NCBI GenBank assembly: GCA_015229045.1 | Contig: JADGCJ010000147.1 | Span: 1-8,183 of the forward strand | Length of the DNA stretch: 8,183 nucleotides | DNA from: Magnetococcales bacterium | GTDB taxonomy: Bacteria > Pseudomonadota > Magnetococcia > Magnetococcales > DC0425bin3 | Direction of reading: 5' to 3' | Part shown: in pieces, positions 1 through 7,464 of the stretch | How positions within the stretch are numbered: the stretch's first letter is position 1 | Layout: the number at the start of each line of letters is the position of its first letter | Notes under the pieces: generated by a model | What the model saw: the letters and a program-made list of their open reading frames with translations, nothing else | Databases searched by the model: none | Told to the model about the DNA's origin: nothing | Position numbers and translations under genes: made by a program

Positions 1-5
1 ACCCG

Positions 6-44
6 CCAGGGAGCCAGCCCCCTGGACCCCGTTTTGACAGGTCC
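6..44 (-). other. Two adjacent stem-loops downstream of the sensor kinase
   Basis: CCAGGG (6-11) can pair with CCCTGG (20-25) around an 8-base loop, and GGACC (24-28) can pair with GGTCC (40-44). The two stems share bases 24-25, so they partly compete. They lie 39 bp past the stop codon of the minus-strand histidine kinase and could shape its transcript end. No T-tract follows on the minus strand, so this is not a classical intrinsic terminator. The rest of 1-82 shows no gene. It may instead be part of a GC-rich intergenic repeat cut by the window edge. Confidence 0.25.
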
Positions 45-82
45 CCGAATCACTGAAACGATGTGTTGTTGATTTCTGGTCA

Positions 83-3000
83 TCACTTGGACGAGCATTC
101 GGCAGAGTGTTGCCTGTTCCTGGCTCCCATCTGACGAATGACTTCCAACAAACGTTGTTTTTTAATGGGCTTGTTCAGATATAAATCACACCCCGCCTCC
201 CGACTGCGTTCCGACTCTCCATGCAACGCGTGGGCAGTCAAGGCGATGATACACAGTGGACGCTGCCTGGTTTTTTGCTCCCACTGTCGAATCAATCGGG
301 TTGCGGTGTAACCATCCATGACTGGCATTTGCACGTCCATGAACACCAGATCAAATGATTTTTCTCGTACCCGCCGCACAGCCTCCTCGCCATTTTCAAC
401 TATTTCCAAAAAGTGTGGGGTGTTCTTGAGGAAAGTGCGAATCAACAGTTGATTATCCTCGGCATCTTCTACCACCAGGATGTGCAAGGATGGATCATGC
501 ATGTCGGTGCCAGGAGTATCTGCTTCCACAGGGGCTGGCGGCGGTTTGGCCAGGCGCAGAGGCAGAGTGACATGAAAGGTGCTTCCGCTCCCCGGCCGAC
601 TCTCCAACCAGATGCGCCCCCCCATCAGTTCTACCAGACGTCGGGAAATGGTCAAGCCAAGGCCAGTGCCGCCATGGCGGCGCGTTATGCTTGAGTCCCC
701 CTGGGTGAAGGGGTTGAAAATAACATCCATCTGACCATGAGCAACGCCGATGCCTGTATCTTCCACGGTCAAACACATCTGGTCGGAGATTTTCGGGTCC
801 ACCCTCCCCCTCAGCACCACATGGCCCGATTCGGTAAACTTGATCGCATTACTCAAGAGGTTGAACAATATCTGACGCAGCCGGAGTTTGTCTCCTGTCA
901 CCCAATCGGGCAAACTCCCGTCTGTCTCACACACCAAGCTGAGACCCTTGCCAACACTCACCACCCTGAACAACTCCGTGACTTCACGCAACAGCTTGGC
1001 CACGTTGACAGGCTCCTCTTCTATTTGCAAATGCCCGGCATCAATCTTGGAAAAATCGAGTATTTGATTGATCAACTCCAAAAGATTGGAACCCGCCTCC
1101 TGGAGTTTTTTGACATAGCCGCGTTGTTCCTCTCCAAGCTCGGATTCAAGCAAAACGTCCCCCATGCCTATGACAACGTTCATGGGGGTACGAATTTCGT
1201 GGCTCATGGTGGCCAGAAAATCGCTCTTGACCAGATTGGCATTCTCTGCGGCATCCTTGGCCTGGCGCAGGTCACCCTCCAGGCGTTTGTGAGCGGATAT
1301 GTCCAGACCCATGCCAATCAAGAAAGGAACACCATCCCGATCAATACGTTGTCCGACAAAGGAGTGCGGAGTCACCGTGCCGTTTTTGGAAACAATGCTG
1401 GCCTCTGCCGTTGCAAAACCGTGGGTAAAGACCTCTTTGATACGTTCCGTGATGTAGTCACGCTCTCCACCTCGAAACAAATCCGCTGGCGAAATGACGG
1501 CCATCTCTTCCGAACTGAAACCGCTGACATCTTCAATTTTCTTGTTCCACAATCGAAATCGCCCTTGCGAACTGATCAGATAGAAGATGCCTGGCAGGGC
1601 ATTGATCATTTCGTGGATAAAGTCTCTCTCCCCCCTCAGGGCATTTTCTGCCCCCACCCGATCGGAAACGTCGCGGGCAACACTCTGAATATGCACGATC
1701 TGTCCATCCGCGTTCAGGACCGGCCTGACCAGGATCTCCAGCCAGATGTAGTGCCCGTTTTTGGTCAGGGCCCGGCAGATCAGATTGTCGTTTTGTTTGT
1801 CGACGGCCACCTTTTGATAGGAAGGATTGAAGAGACGGTCAGCATCATCGGGGTGATAAAACTCTTTTGGATGTCTGCCCAGCAGTTCTTCCGGCTCATA
1901 ACCCAGCATGGCTGTCACGGATGGCGCAACATAAATAAAGCGGGCATCCTGGGAGTGAAGACAGATCAGATCGATCATGTTTTCCGACATCAACCGATAA
2001 CGCTCTTCACTTTTGCGCAAAAACTCTTCCACATGCCTGCGACTCTCCATCTCTCGATGCAGAGCGACGTTGCCTGCGGTCAACTGGGCCAGGATTGTTT
2101 CTTCCTTGCGCCTGGCATGGAACATTCTGGCCATGGCCACCCCCAGCAGGCCCATCATCAACAGGCCAAGTCCTGATACATATTTCAGATCCCTGTGCCA
2201 TTTTTCCAGGACATCATCCAAGGCCGTGCCCACGATCAGATACATCCCTGTCCCTTGCACGATCCGATAGGTGTAGATGCGTTTGACACCGTCAGTTGGT
2301 GAAATGGCCATGTAGGTCGCCTCTTGTCGACCCGCAGAACGAATGGCCGTCAGCTCAGGGGAGATGGAAACCGAACCGGGCTGTCCTTGCTGAGCCGACA
2401 AGGGTGGAAAACGGGCAATGATGACCGAATCCTGGTTGCGCAGTGTGACCAGACCATGTCGCCCCAGATCGAGCTTGTCAAACCGTTCCGCAAATTGGTC
2501 CAGTTGCACAGTCGAGAATACGACACCAAAAAAATTTCCCTCGGAATCATTGACACGGCGCGCCACGGCGATTTGTGCCATACCGGACAGACGACCTTTG
2601 AAAGGCTTGCTGATCAGAAAACCGGCCTGGGGGTTGCTGCGCGCCTGAAGAAAATAGTCACGATCGGCAATGGAGACCGTACCATATTTCCTGACCATAT
2701 CGCCGTGGGTCAACTGACCCTGGGCGTCACCCAGAACAAGGGGGTAGCCTCCCAACCGTTTCTCCTGGCGGTCCAGGAAGAGGTTGAGAGTATCATCGTC
2801 CAGGGGACCATGGGTAAGCTGGTGCGCTACCTCATCGGCGACTGCCAACAAGGCATGGTCGATGCTCTCAAAGGTCAACTCCAGGCCGTGTCCAAGTGCT
2901 TGAGCCAGGTTGCGGGTGGCTGCCACCGCAAGGTTTTCCTGCGCCAGACGGGACTCGCGCAGCCACAAGGTAACCACACCCGCGAACAGTAAACTGACGA

Positions 3001-3097
3001 TGCAATAGACGGCAACAAGGCGCAGCCGAAAGGAACTCAGCGGAAGAGAAGGTCGAGAACCATGGGTCCGAGGGATCGTTTCCGGCTTGTCTGACAT
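83..3097 (-). CDS. Hybrid sensor histidine kinase/response regulator (Cache-PAS-PAS-HisKA-HATPase-REC)
   Basis: An inner-membrane sensor kinase that autophosphorylates on His and passes the phosphate to its own receiver domain. Numbering is from the ATG at 3097 (1004 aa): TM1 about 28-46; extracytoplasmic double-Cache/PDC-like sensor about 48-295 with the family-like segment RDYF...[12 protein letters not shown]2 about 306-324; coiled coil 328-363; PAS1 366-482; PAS2 488-604; HisKA 622-690 with SHEIRTP and phospho-acceptor His633; HATPase 733-848 with N-box N746/N750, DTGIG 780-784 and GGTGLGL 809-815; receiver 871-988 with E877/D878, phospho-acceptor D921, T954 and K976. All catalytic residues are present, so it should be active. 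The ATG at 3097 is preferred because AGGGAA lies 8 bases upstream; an in-frame ATG at 3142 adds 15 residues but has only a weak site. There is no HPt domain and no adjacent regulator or HPt gene, so the output partner is elsewhere. The ligand is unknown. It is divergent from the chrB-like run, which hints at, but does not show, a regulatory link. Confidence 0.95.
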   Translation of the reverse strand: MSDKPETIPRTHGSRPSLPLSSFRLRLVAVYCIVSLLFAGVVTLWLRESRLAQENLAVAATRNLAQALGHGLELTFESIDHALLAVADEVAHQLTHGPLDDDTLNLFLDRQEKRLGGYPLVLGDAQGQLTHGDMVRKYGTVSIADRDYFLQARSNPQAGFLISKPFKGRLSGMAQIAVARRVNDSEGNFFGVVFSTVQLDQFAERFDKLDLGRHGLVTLRNQDSVIIARFPPLSAQQGQPGSVSISPELTAIRSAGRQEATYMAISPTDGVKRIYTYRIVQGTGMYLIVGTALDDVLEKWHRDLKYVSGLGLLMMGLLGVAMARMFHARRKEETILAQLTAGNVALHREMESRRHVEEFLRKSEERYRLMSENMIDLICLHSQDARFIYVAPSVTAMLGYEPEELLGRHPKEFYHPDDADRLFNPSYQKVAVDKQNDNLICRALTKNGHYIWLEILVRPVLNADGQIVHIQSVARDVSDRVGAENALRGERDFIHEMINALPGIFYLISSQGRFRLWNKKIEDVSGFSSEEMAVISPADLFRGGERDYITERIKEVFTHGFATAEASIVSKNGTVTPHSFVGQRIDRDGVPFLIGMGLDISAHKRLEGDLRQAKDAAENANLVKSDFLATMSHEIRTPMNVVIGMGDVLLESELGEEQRGYVKKLQEAGSNLLELINQILDFSKIDAGHLQIEEEPVNVAKLLREVTELFRVVSVGKGLSLVCETDGSLPDWVTGDKLRLRQILFNLLSNAIKFTESGHVVLRGRVDPKISDQMCLTVEDTGIGVAHGQMDVIFNPFTQGDSSITRRHGGTGLGLTISRRLVELMGGRIWLESRPGSGSTFHVTLPLRLAKPPPAPVEADTPGTDMHDPSLHILVVEDAEDNQLLIRTFLKNTPHFLEIVENGEEAVRRVREKSFDLVFMDVQMPVMDGYTATRLIRQWEQKTRQRPLCIIALTAHALHGESERSREAGCDLYLNKPIKKQRLLEVIRQMGARNRQHSAECSSK

Positions 3098-3151
3098 CAC
3101 CAAGGTTCCCTGTTTGGTTGACAACAAAACCGATCCTTGCATGGTACTTCA

Positions 3152-3180
3152 TTGCAGAACAGTTTGATAGCATATATGTT
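3152..3180 (+). promoter_or_regulatory. Possible sigma70-like promoter for the chrB-like run
   Basis: TTGCAG (3152-3157) and TATGTT (3175-3180) are separated by 17 bases, each matching four of six consensus positions. They sit in the AT-rich part of the divergent spacer, upstream of the first plus-strand gene at 3267. This would give a leader of roughly 80 bases. No equally good pair was seen for the divergent kinase. This is a by-eye call on a weak consensus match. Confidence 0.25.
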
Positions 3181-3266
3181 CCACGATGCCACCCGTTGAT
3201 GGTTTTTGATGCGCCGACTCTTTCTCAAACCACCGTTTGCACCCGACAAGTTCCAAGGAGAAGACC

Positions 3267-3557
3267 ATGTCCAAGCTGGACGTCCATTATCAGCGCAGCC
3301 TGACCAGAACAGGCAAGGAGTATCGCGATATTCACGAGTGGATCGACGAGCCTGACAAAAAATATGAACGGCATGATCTTGGAAAAATCCTGGAATATTC
3401 CAAAATGTGGTCGGAAAAATATGGTGAAGAGGGAGCACGGGAGTATCTTTGTCACCTGCAAGACGATGTAGAGGCCCGTTTCAATCACCTGTTGGATGAT
3501 ATGCGCAAGATGACTGAAGATAATCTTCGTTATTTTGGCTGCCTCCTGAAACCCTGA
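3267..3557 (+). CDS. Small hypothetical protein (96 aa) upstream of the ChrB-domain gene
   Basis: Not confidently recognised. The ATG at 3267 is chosen because a strong ribosome binding site, AAGGAG (3255-3260), sits 6 bases upstream; a TTG at 3237 would lengthen the frame but has no such support. The product is soluble, charged and probably alpha-helical, with no signal peptide or membrane segment. Visible landmarks are YRDIHEWIDEP (about 19-29), RHDLGKILEYS (about 35-45) and EGAREYLCHLQDD (about 54-66). The pattern of an IH-W-D segment followed by RH and a helix faintly recalls DUF6915-like small proteins, but this is a guess from memory. It ends 19 bp before the ChrB-domain gene on the same strand, so the two are probably cotranscribed. 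It could be an accessory or regulatory partner of that gene. Confidence 0.8.
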   Translation: MSKLDVHYQRSLTRTGKEYRDIHEWIDEPDKKYERHDLGKILEYSKMWSEKYGEEGAREYLCHLQDDVEARFNHLLDDMRKMTEDNLRYFGCLLKP

Positions 3558-3576
3558 ATCAAGTGGTCAATACCCT

Positions 3577-4011
3577 ATGAAATGGATTACACGTTCTCAC
3601 GTCCACGTTGATCGGGTGGCCTGTCCCTGGTTGATTGCCCGGTTTATCGATTCGCGGGCCGAATTTCTTTTTGTTCCCAAAAGCCAGGTTTTGGAAGTCG
3701 CAGCCAGAGAGGGGGCCATCTCCTACGACACTCCGGGTGCCGTATACGACCACGATGGAGAACTTTGCACCTTCGATGTCTTGATTCGCGCCTACCAGCT
3801 TACAGACAAGGCTCTGTTTCGTCTTGCCCAAGTGGTCAATGGTGCCGACACCCATCGTTATGACAAGGATCCCCTGGCGCGCGGCCTTGAGGCCCTGGCG
3901 ACAGGTTATGGACTGCGTTTTCCGAATGACCAGGAGAACATCGCTCGCCAGTTCGAGGTCTACGACGCCCTTTACGCCTGGTGTGCCCTCGATGTAGCCA
4001 AGGGATCGTAG
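3577..4011 (+). CDS. Chromate resistance protein ChrB, C-terminal domain, stand-alone
   Basis: The 144-aa product matches the ChrB C-terminal domain family. It carries the characteristic N-terminal stretch TRSHVHVDRVACPWLIARFI (5-24), followed by AEFLFVP (28-34) and YDHDGELCTFDVLI (57-70). Full ChrB proteins are about 300 aa and have an extra N-terminal region; this is the short single-domain form and looks complete. In characterised chr operons ChrB acts in chromate-dependent regulation or resistance; the exact activity of the short form is not established. No signal peptide is seen, so it is probably cytoplasmic. The conserved His, Asp and Cys residues could bind metal, but that is inference. 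The start has only a weak upstream site (AAGTGG, 3561-3566) and may rely on translation from the preceding gene. It lies 40 bp ahead of an MFS transporter rather than a ChrA chromate pump. Confidence 0.9.
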   Translation: MKWITRSHVHVDRVACPWLIARFIDSRAEFLFVPKSQVLEVAAREGAISYDTPGAVYDHDGELCTFDVLIRAYQLTDKALFRLAQVVNGADTHRYDKDPLARGLEALATGYGLRFPNDQENIARQFEVYDALYAWCALDVAKGS

Positions 4012-4013
4012 AG

Positions 4014-4055
4014 ATGACCATACCCATGATCCGAGCGGGACGACCGTACCCATGA
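4014..4055 (+). other. 13-codon mini-ORF overlapping the MFS start (possible coupling leader)
   Basis: After the ChrB-domain stop (4009-4011), an ATG at 4014, with a second in-frame ATG at 4026, opens a 13-codon frame. Its TGA (4053-4055) overlaps the MFS ATG as ATGA. The MFS start has no strong ribosome binding site of its own, so reinitiation from this mini-ORF is a plausible way to translate it. The peptide itself has no recognisable feature, and the frame may be a by-product of the local duplication. Confidence 0.25.
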
Positions 4056-4066
4056 CCCGAGCCAGA
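4015..4066 (+). repeat. Imperfect 26-bp tandem duplication spanning the MFS start codon
   Basis: Bases 4015-4040 and 4041-4066 align end to end with 21 of 26 identities. The shared core is TACCCATGAyCCGAGC (y = T or C). Both copies contain an ATG at the same place (4026 and 4052). Because 26 is not a multiple of three, the two ATGs are in different frames, and only the second opens the transporter. The duplication covers most of the gap between the ChrB-domain gene and the transporter. Confidence 0.7.
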
Positions 4067-5248
4067 CGGCTGTTTGATTTTCTCGCCATGCGACGCGAAA
4101 CAACGGGCTTGCTGCTTCTCGTTGTCCTGGTGGGGATGGGGGAACGGCTGGCAGAGCGCTTTTTGCCAATCTATCTCCTGGCACTGGGGGGGGGAGCGCT
4201 GGTGATCGGCATATTGGGGGTGATGGAAAACCTCCTCTCGGCCCTTTATTCCCTTCCTGGCGGCTATCTGGCTGAACGATGGGGTATCCGCCGCAGCCTG
4301 TTGATCATCAACCTGATGGCCATGGCTGGCTATCTGCTTGTGATTCTTGTCCCTCGCTGGGAGGCGGTCCTGGCAGGGGCTGTTTTGTTTCTGGCCTGGA
4401 GTTCGCTGTCGCTGCCGGCCAGCATGGGTTTGATTGCCAAGGCGCTGCCCTCCAACAAGCGCACCATGGGGGTGACCATGCATGCCCTGGTCAAGCGCAT
4501 TCCCATGGCTCTGGGGCCGTTGATCGGCGGATTTTTCATCGACAGACTGGGCACGATCGAAGGTATTCGCGTCTCTTTCACCTTGGCCCTGTTGATGGCG
4601 ACGGTGGGCCTTGTTGCCCAGCAACAACTCATCCCCGATGACCGCCCGACCAAAGCCAGTCGACCGCCTGGCACCCTCGTCGCACTGCTCGCCCTGCTGA
4701 CCCCCGCCCTGCGTCGTCTGTTGATCTCCGATATTCTGATCCGTTTTTGCGAACAGATCCCTTATGCCTTTGTGGTGGTCTGGTGCATGAAAATCATCGA
4801 GAACCCGGTCTCCGCTGCCGAATTTGGCGTATTGACATCCATCGAGATGGCCACTGCCATCCTGATTTATCTTCCTGTTGCCTGGCTTGCTGATCGTGCT
4901 GGAAAGAAGCCCTTCGTTGTGGCGACTTTCATATTTTTCACCCTGTTCCCGTTGGTGTTGCTGATGACCCACTCCTTTGCCACGCTGGTTGGCGCTTTCA
5001 TTGTTCGCGGATTGAAAGAGTTTGGCGAGCCGACGCGCAAGGCATTGATATTGGACCTTGCCCCGCCAGACCATCGTGCGGCGGCGTTTGGCGCCTACTA
5101 TCTGGTACGCGATGTTGTCGTTTCATTGGGCGCCATCAGTGGGGCATTTCTGTGGCAGTTCGGGCCGCAGGTCAATCTCCTGACTGCCAGTGCTTTTGGT
5201 CTGGCCGGAACCCTGTGGTTCACGATCTGGGGCCGTGTCGATCCTTGA
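4052..5248 (+). CDS. MFS transporter (12 TM, DHA1-like)
   Basis: A 398-aa inner-membrane protein with about twelve hydrophobic segments, the normal size for a major facilitator transporter, probably a proton-coupled exporter. The first half has motif A, GGYLAERWGIRR (70-81), in the TM2-TM3 loop; the second half repeats it as AWLADRAGKKP (277-287). TM1 carries charged residues (GERLAERF, 30-37), and GEPTRKALILDLAP (325-338) followed by YYLVRD (349-354) is typical of a drug/proton antiporter-like subgroup. The substrate cannot be read from sequence. The position after a ChrB-domain gene suggests an oxyanion or metal-stress role. It is probably the third gene of an operon starting at 3267. Its start lies in a duplicated segment and lacks a clear ribosome binding site, so coupling to upstream translation is likely. 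The next in-frame ATG (4088) has no better site. Confidence 0.92.
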   Translation: MTRARRLFDFLAMRRETTGLLLLVVLVGMGERLAERFLPIYLLALGGGALVIGILGVMENLLSALYSLPGGYLAERWGIRRSLLIINLMAMAGYLLVILVPRWEAVLAGAVLFLAWSSLSLPASMGLIAKALPSNKRTMGVTMHALVKRIPMALGPLIGGFFIDRLGTIEGIRVSFTLALLMATVGLVAQQQLIPDDRPTKASRPPGTLVALLALLTPALRRLLISDILIRFCEQIPYAFVVVWCMKIIENPVSAAEFGVLTSIEMATAILIYLPVAWLADRAGKKPFVVATFIFFTLFPLVLLMTHSFATLVGAFIVRGLKEFGEPTRKALILDLAPPDHRAAAFGAYYLVRDVVVSLGAISGAFLWQFGPQVNLLTASAFGLAGTLWFTIWGRVDP

Positions 5249-5311
5249 GGAAATCTCCGCAAATACAGGTATGTCCAAAAAAATCAAGAGATCTTTCCGG
5301 ATGGTGCCAAC

Positions 5312-5473
5312 ATGGAACGTAAAAAAATCGACAAAGAAAGAACTTCCCTTGTGAATGAACGCCGCATACGGCAGGATCCCAGCGGTGTGTTTTTGGAGAC
5401 GCACGATACTCCGGAGAACCTTTTGTCTGTAAAATGCGCTCGATTTTTACACGCGCATTTTGATGATCGGTAA
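5312..5473 (+). CDS. Possible small hypothetical ORF (53 aa) between the MFS and sulP genes
   Basis: An ATG at 5312, with GGATGG 7 bases upstream, opens a 53-codon frame. The product begins MERKKIDKERTSLVNERRIR and continues through DPSGVFLE, a charged and protein-like composition. No family is recognised. It is in the same frame as the MFS gene: after that stop codon the frame stays open for 75 codons. The stop (TAA, 5471-5473) falls in the first bases of the second 36-bp repeat. With only one repeat copy the frame would run on and end at a TGA at 5545-5547, overlapping the sulP start. It could be a real small gene, a truncated remnant, or chance. Confidence 0.3.
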   Translation: MERKKIDKERTSLVNERRIRQDPSGVFLETHDTPENLLSVKCARFLHAHFDDR

Positions 5474-5505
5474 AATGCGCTCGATTTTTACACGCGCATT
5501 TTGAT
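5429..5505 (+). repeat. Two perfect 36-bp direct repeats, each an imperfect palindrome, upstream of sulP
   Basis: Copies at 5429-5464 and 5470-5505 appear identical over 36 bp and are separated by GATCG, giving a 41-bp period. Each copy contains inverted arms AAAATGCGC and GCGCATTTT (5431-5439 with 5453-5461; 5472-5480 with 5494-5502) around a 13-base centre. An alternative pairing within each copy is GTAAAA with TTTTAC (5429-5434 with 5445-5450). The second copy ends 32 bp before the sulP ATG. They could be tandem operator sites, RNA hairpins in the sulP leader, or a REP-like element. There are only two copies and the gap is 5 bp, so this is not a CRISPR array. Confidence 0.85.
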
Positions 5506-5537
5506 AACAGGAACAATTTCGTGAGGCACAGCGACAC

Positions 5538-7253
5538 ATGGCGATGATTGACAGGATGCTCCCTTTTCTCAAATGGCCACGTATCACCCGTGCCACTTTG
5601 CAGGCTGATTTGATCGCCGGCATCACTGTGGCTCTGGTCCTGATTCCCCAATCCATGGCCTACGCCCAGCTCGCGGGTTTGCCACCCTACTACGGTCTTT
5701 ATTCAGCTTTTCTGCCCGGGGTCGCTGCGGCTCTGTTTGGCTCTTCCAAGCAATTGGCCACGGGGCCGGTGGCGGTTGTCTCCCTGTTGACCGCGTCATC
5801 CTTGCTGCCTCTTGCCACGGCAGGAAGCGGGGAGTTTGTTGCCCTGGCCATCACACTGAGTTTCCTGGTGGGGCTGACACAGCTCGCTTTGGGTTTTCTG
5901 CGTATGGGTGCTGTCGTCAATTTTCTCTCCCATCCGGTCATTATCGGCTTTACCAACGCTGCCGCCCTGATCATCGGCCTGTCCCAGTTGTCAAAGATAT
6001 TGGGAGTCAAAATGGGGCGCAGTGAGAGTTTTTTGCACGATATATGGGGAGTGTTGTTGCAGATCGATCATACGCACATCCCTTCCCTGGCCTTTGGTGC
6101 GGGTGCTTTTGTCATCATGTGGGTGCTGAAGAGATATTATTCCAAGGTACCCAACGTTCTGGTGGCCGTAGGCGTATGTATCGTGTTCAGCCAGGTCATC
6201 GGTTTCGAGGCCAGGTTGGGTGGCGCGGTGATTGGTGCCATCCCCGAGGGATTGCCCAGGCTGGCCATGCCCAACCTTGATTTTGATGTGATGCGCAGCC
6301 TGGTGCCAAGCGCCATCATCATCTCTCTGGTGGGATTCATGGAGGCCATCTCCATCGCCAAGGCCATGGCTGCCAAAAACAAGGACCGACTGGACCCTAA
6401 CCAGGAGTTGATTGGTCAGGGTCTAGGGAACGTTCTTGGTTGTCTGACGCAATCCTTTCCCACGTCGGGATCTTTCTCCCGCTCGGCGGTCAACATGAGC
6501 GCTGGTGCTGTGTCCGGGCTATCGTCCATCATCACGTCGGTCGTCACCCTGTTGACTCTGCTGTTCTTAACCCCGTTTCTTTATCATCTGCCACAGCCTG
6601 TATTGGCCGCCGTGATCATGATGGCTGTCGTTGGCCTGATCAATTTCAAAGCCATCTTTTATGCCTGGCGAGCCAACAAGCCTGATGGTATCGCTGCCTT
6701 GTTGACTTTTGTTGCCACCTTGTTGGTTGCGCCTCATCTGGACAAGGGAATCATGATCGGGGCCGTCTTTGCCATCATTGTTCACTTGTATCAGGCGATG
6801 CGTCCCCGTGTCGCCATTCTCGGGCGCTTCAACGATGGCACACTGCGTGACATCAACGTTCATCCCCACCTGCCTACGGATGATCGTATCATTGCCATTC
6901 GTTTCGATGGTCAGCTCTTTTTTGCCAACACAAGCTACTTTGAGGAGACCATTCTCTCGGCTGTGGCCTCCAAACCCAATGCCAACTACATTCTTGTCGT
7001 GGGTGACGGCATCAACCGCCTGGATGCCTCCGGTGAGGAGGTCATTCACCATATCGTCGAACGTTTGAAGGAAAACGGCTGCACGGTTGTCTTTTCCGGT
7101 CTCAAAAAGCAGGTTCTGGATGTCATGCGCCGTACCAGGCTTTTTGAGATGATTGGCGGGGACAAAAACATTTTTGCCGACGAGTACAAGGCCCTGACCG
7201 ACATCTATCAGCAGATGAAGGATTCGCGGCATCGTCCGCTGCTGCACGGATGA
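5538..7253 (+). CDS. SulP-family inorganic anion transporter with STAS domain
   Basis: A 571-aa inner-membrane permease of the SLC26/SulP family, whose bacterial members take up sulfate, bicarbonate or dicarboxylates, usually with Na+ or H+. The membrane part (about 20-420) has the family signature PQSMAYAQLAGLPPYYGLYS (37-56), ATGPVAVVSLL (74-84), and the conserved QSFPTSGSFSRSAVN (305-319). A cytoplasmic STAS domain follows (about 445-557), with the typical INRLDASGEEV (492-502). The length is normal and the gene appears intact. The ATG at 5538 is used; GAGG lies about 11 bases upstream, and a second in-frame ATG at 5544 is possible. The substrate cannot be assigned from sequence. It is separated from the MFS gene by 289 bp with two palindromic repeats, so it may have its own promoter or regulator, though I see no clear promoter there. 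Sulfate carriers also admit chromate, which fits the ChrB-domain gene upstream. Confidence 0.95.
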   Translation: MAMIDRMLPFLKWPRITRATLQADLIAGITVALVLIPQSMAYAQLAGLPPYYGLYSAFLPGVAAALFGSSKQLATGPVAVVSLLTASSLLPLATAGSGEFVALAITLSFLVGLTQLALGFLRMGAVVNFLSHPVIIGFTNAAALIIGLSQLSKILGVKMGRSESFLHDIWGVLLQIDHTHIPSLAFGAGAFVIMWVLKRYYSKVPNVLVAVGVCIVFSQVIGFEARLGGAVIGAIPEGLPRLAMPNLDFDVMRSLVPSAIIISLVGFMEAISIAKAMAAKNKDRLDPNQELIGQGLGNVLGCLTQSFPTSGSFSRSAVNMSAGAVSGLSSIITSVVTLLTLLFLTPFLYHLPQPVLAAVIMMAVVGLINFKAIFYAWRANKPDGIAALLTFVATLLVAPHLDKGIMIGAVFAIIVHLYQAMRPRVAILGRFNDGTLRDINVHPHLPTDDRIIAIRFDGQLFFANTSYFEETILSAVASKPNANYILVVGDGINRLDASGEEVIHHIVERLKENGCTVVFSGLKKQVLDVMRRTRLFEMIGGDKNIFADEYKALTDIYQQMKDSRHRPLLHG

Positions 7254-7347
7254 GGGTGACCGGCTCGGAACCCTGAACGAAGACGGACCGGGAGGAGCAT
7301 TTTACGCGTGCAAAGGGGCCAAAACTGGACCGATGTTATTCTTTTCT

Positions 7348-7430
7348 GGAGGGGCGCGTTTGAAACGCGGATGGGAGGCGAGGACCCAGCCTAAATTTCC
7401 GGCTGAGTGAACGGTGGCGAAAGCCCCTCC
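7348..7430 (+). other. Candidate structured RNA region in the convergent spacer
   Basis: GGAGGGGC (7348-7355) is perfectly complementary to GCCCCTCC (7423-7430), forming an 8-bp closing stem. Inside are GCGTT/AACGC (7356-7360 with 7364-7368) and CAGCC/GGCTG (7387-7391 with 7401-7405), so a three-way junction is possible. Alternative pairings exist: GGGAGG (7373-7378) with CCTCCC (7426-7431), and GGC-GAAA-GCC (7416-7425) with a GNRA loop. It matches no RNA family I can recall. The GC-rich composition makes some chance pairing likely, and the functional strand is unknown. The rest of 7254-7464 holds no gene that I can see. Confidence 0.3.
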
Positions 7431-7435
7431 CGGCG

Positions 7436-7460
7436 AACTGCCGAGGATTCCTCGGTAGTT
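7436..7460. terminator. Strong 11-bp hairpin between convergent genes (terminator-like, no T-tract)
   Basis: AACTGCCGAGG (7436-7446) pairs with CCTCGGTAGTT (7450-7460) around the loop ATT, with one G-T wobble. It lies 4 bp past the stop of the minus-strand coiled-coil gene and 182 bp past sulP. It could therefore end or protect either transcript. Neither strand shows a T-run after the stem, so intrinsic termination is uncertain. Confidence 0.4.
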
Positions 7461-7464
7461 GACA

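Noticed and set aside
737..2176. 479-codon plus-strand open frame opposite the kinase
   Set aside because: It lies wholly antisense to PAS, HisKA and HATPase coding sequence with intact motifs. Its translation is rich in His and Gln and has no domain.
3143..3266. Promoter for the divergent kinase
   Set aside because: The minus strand of the AT-rich spacer shows only poor -10 and -35 matches, so no site is claimed.
3836..5074. 412-codon minus-strand open frame opposite the MFS gene
   Set aside because: Its composition is dominated by Gln, His, Gly and Arg, with no motif. The plus strand encodes a clear transporter.
5271..5354. 27-codon frame starting at ATG 5271
   Set aside because: It is very short and lysine-rich, and has no good ribosome binding site. 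The frame from 5312 is more protein-like.
5429..5505. CRISPR array
   Set aside because: There are only two repeats, the gap is 5 bp rather than a spacer of about 30 bp, and no cas genes are present.
6567..7247. 226-codon minus-strand open frame opposite the 3' part of sulP
   Set aside because: It is antisense to a well-conserved STAS-containing region and has no ribosome binding site or family features.
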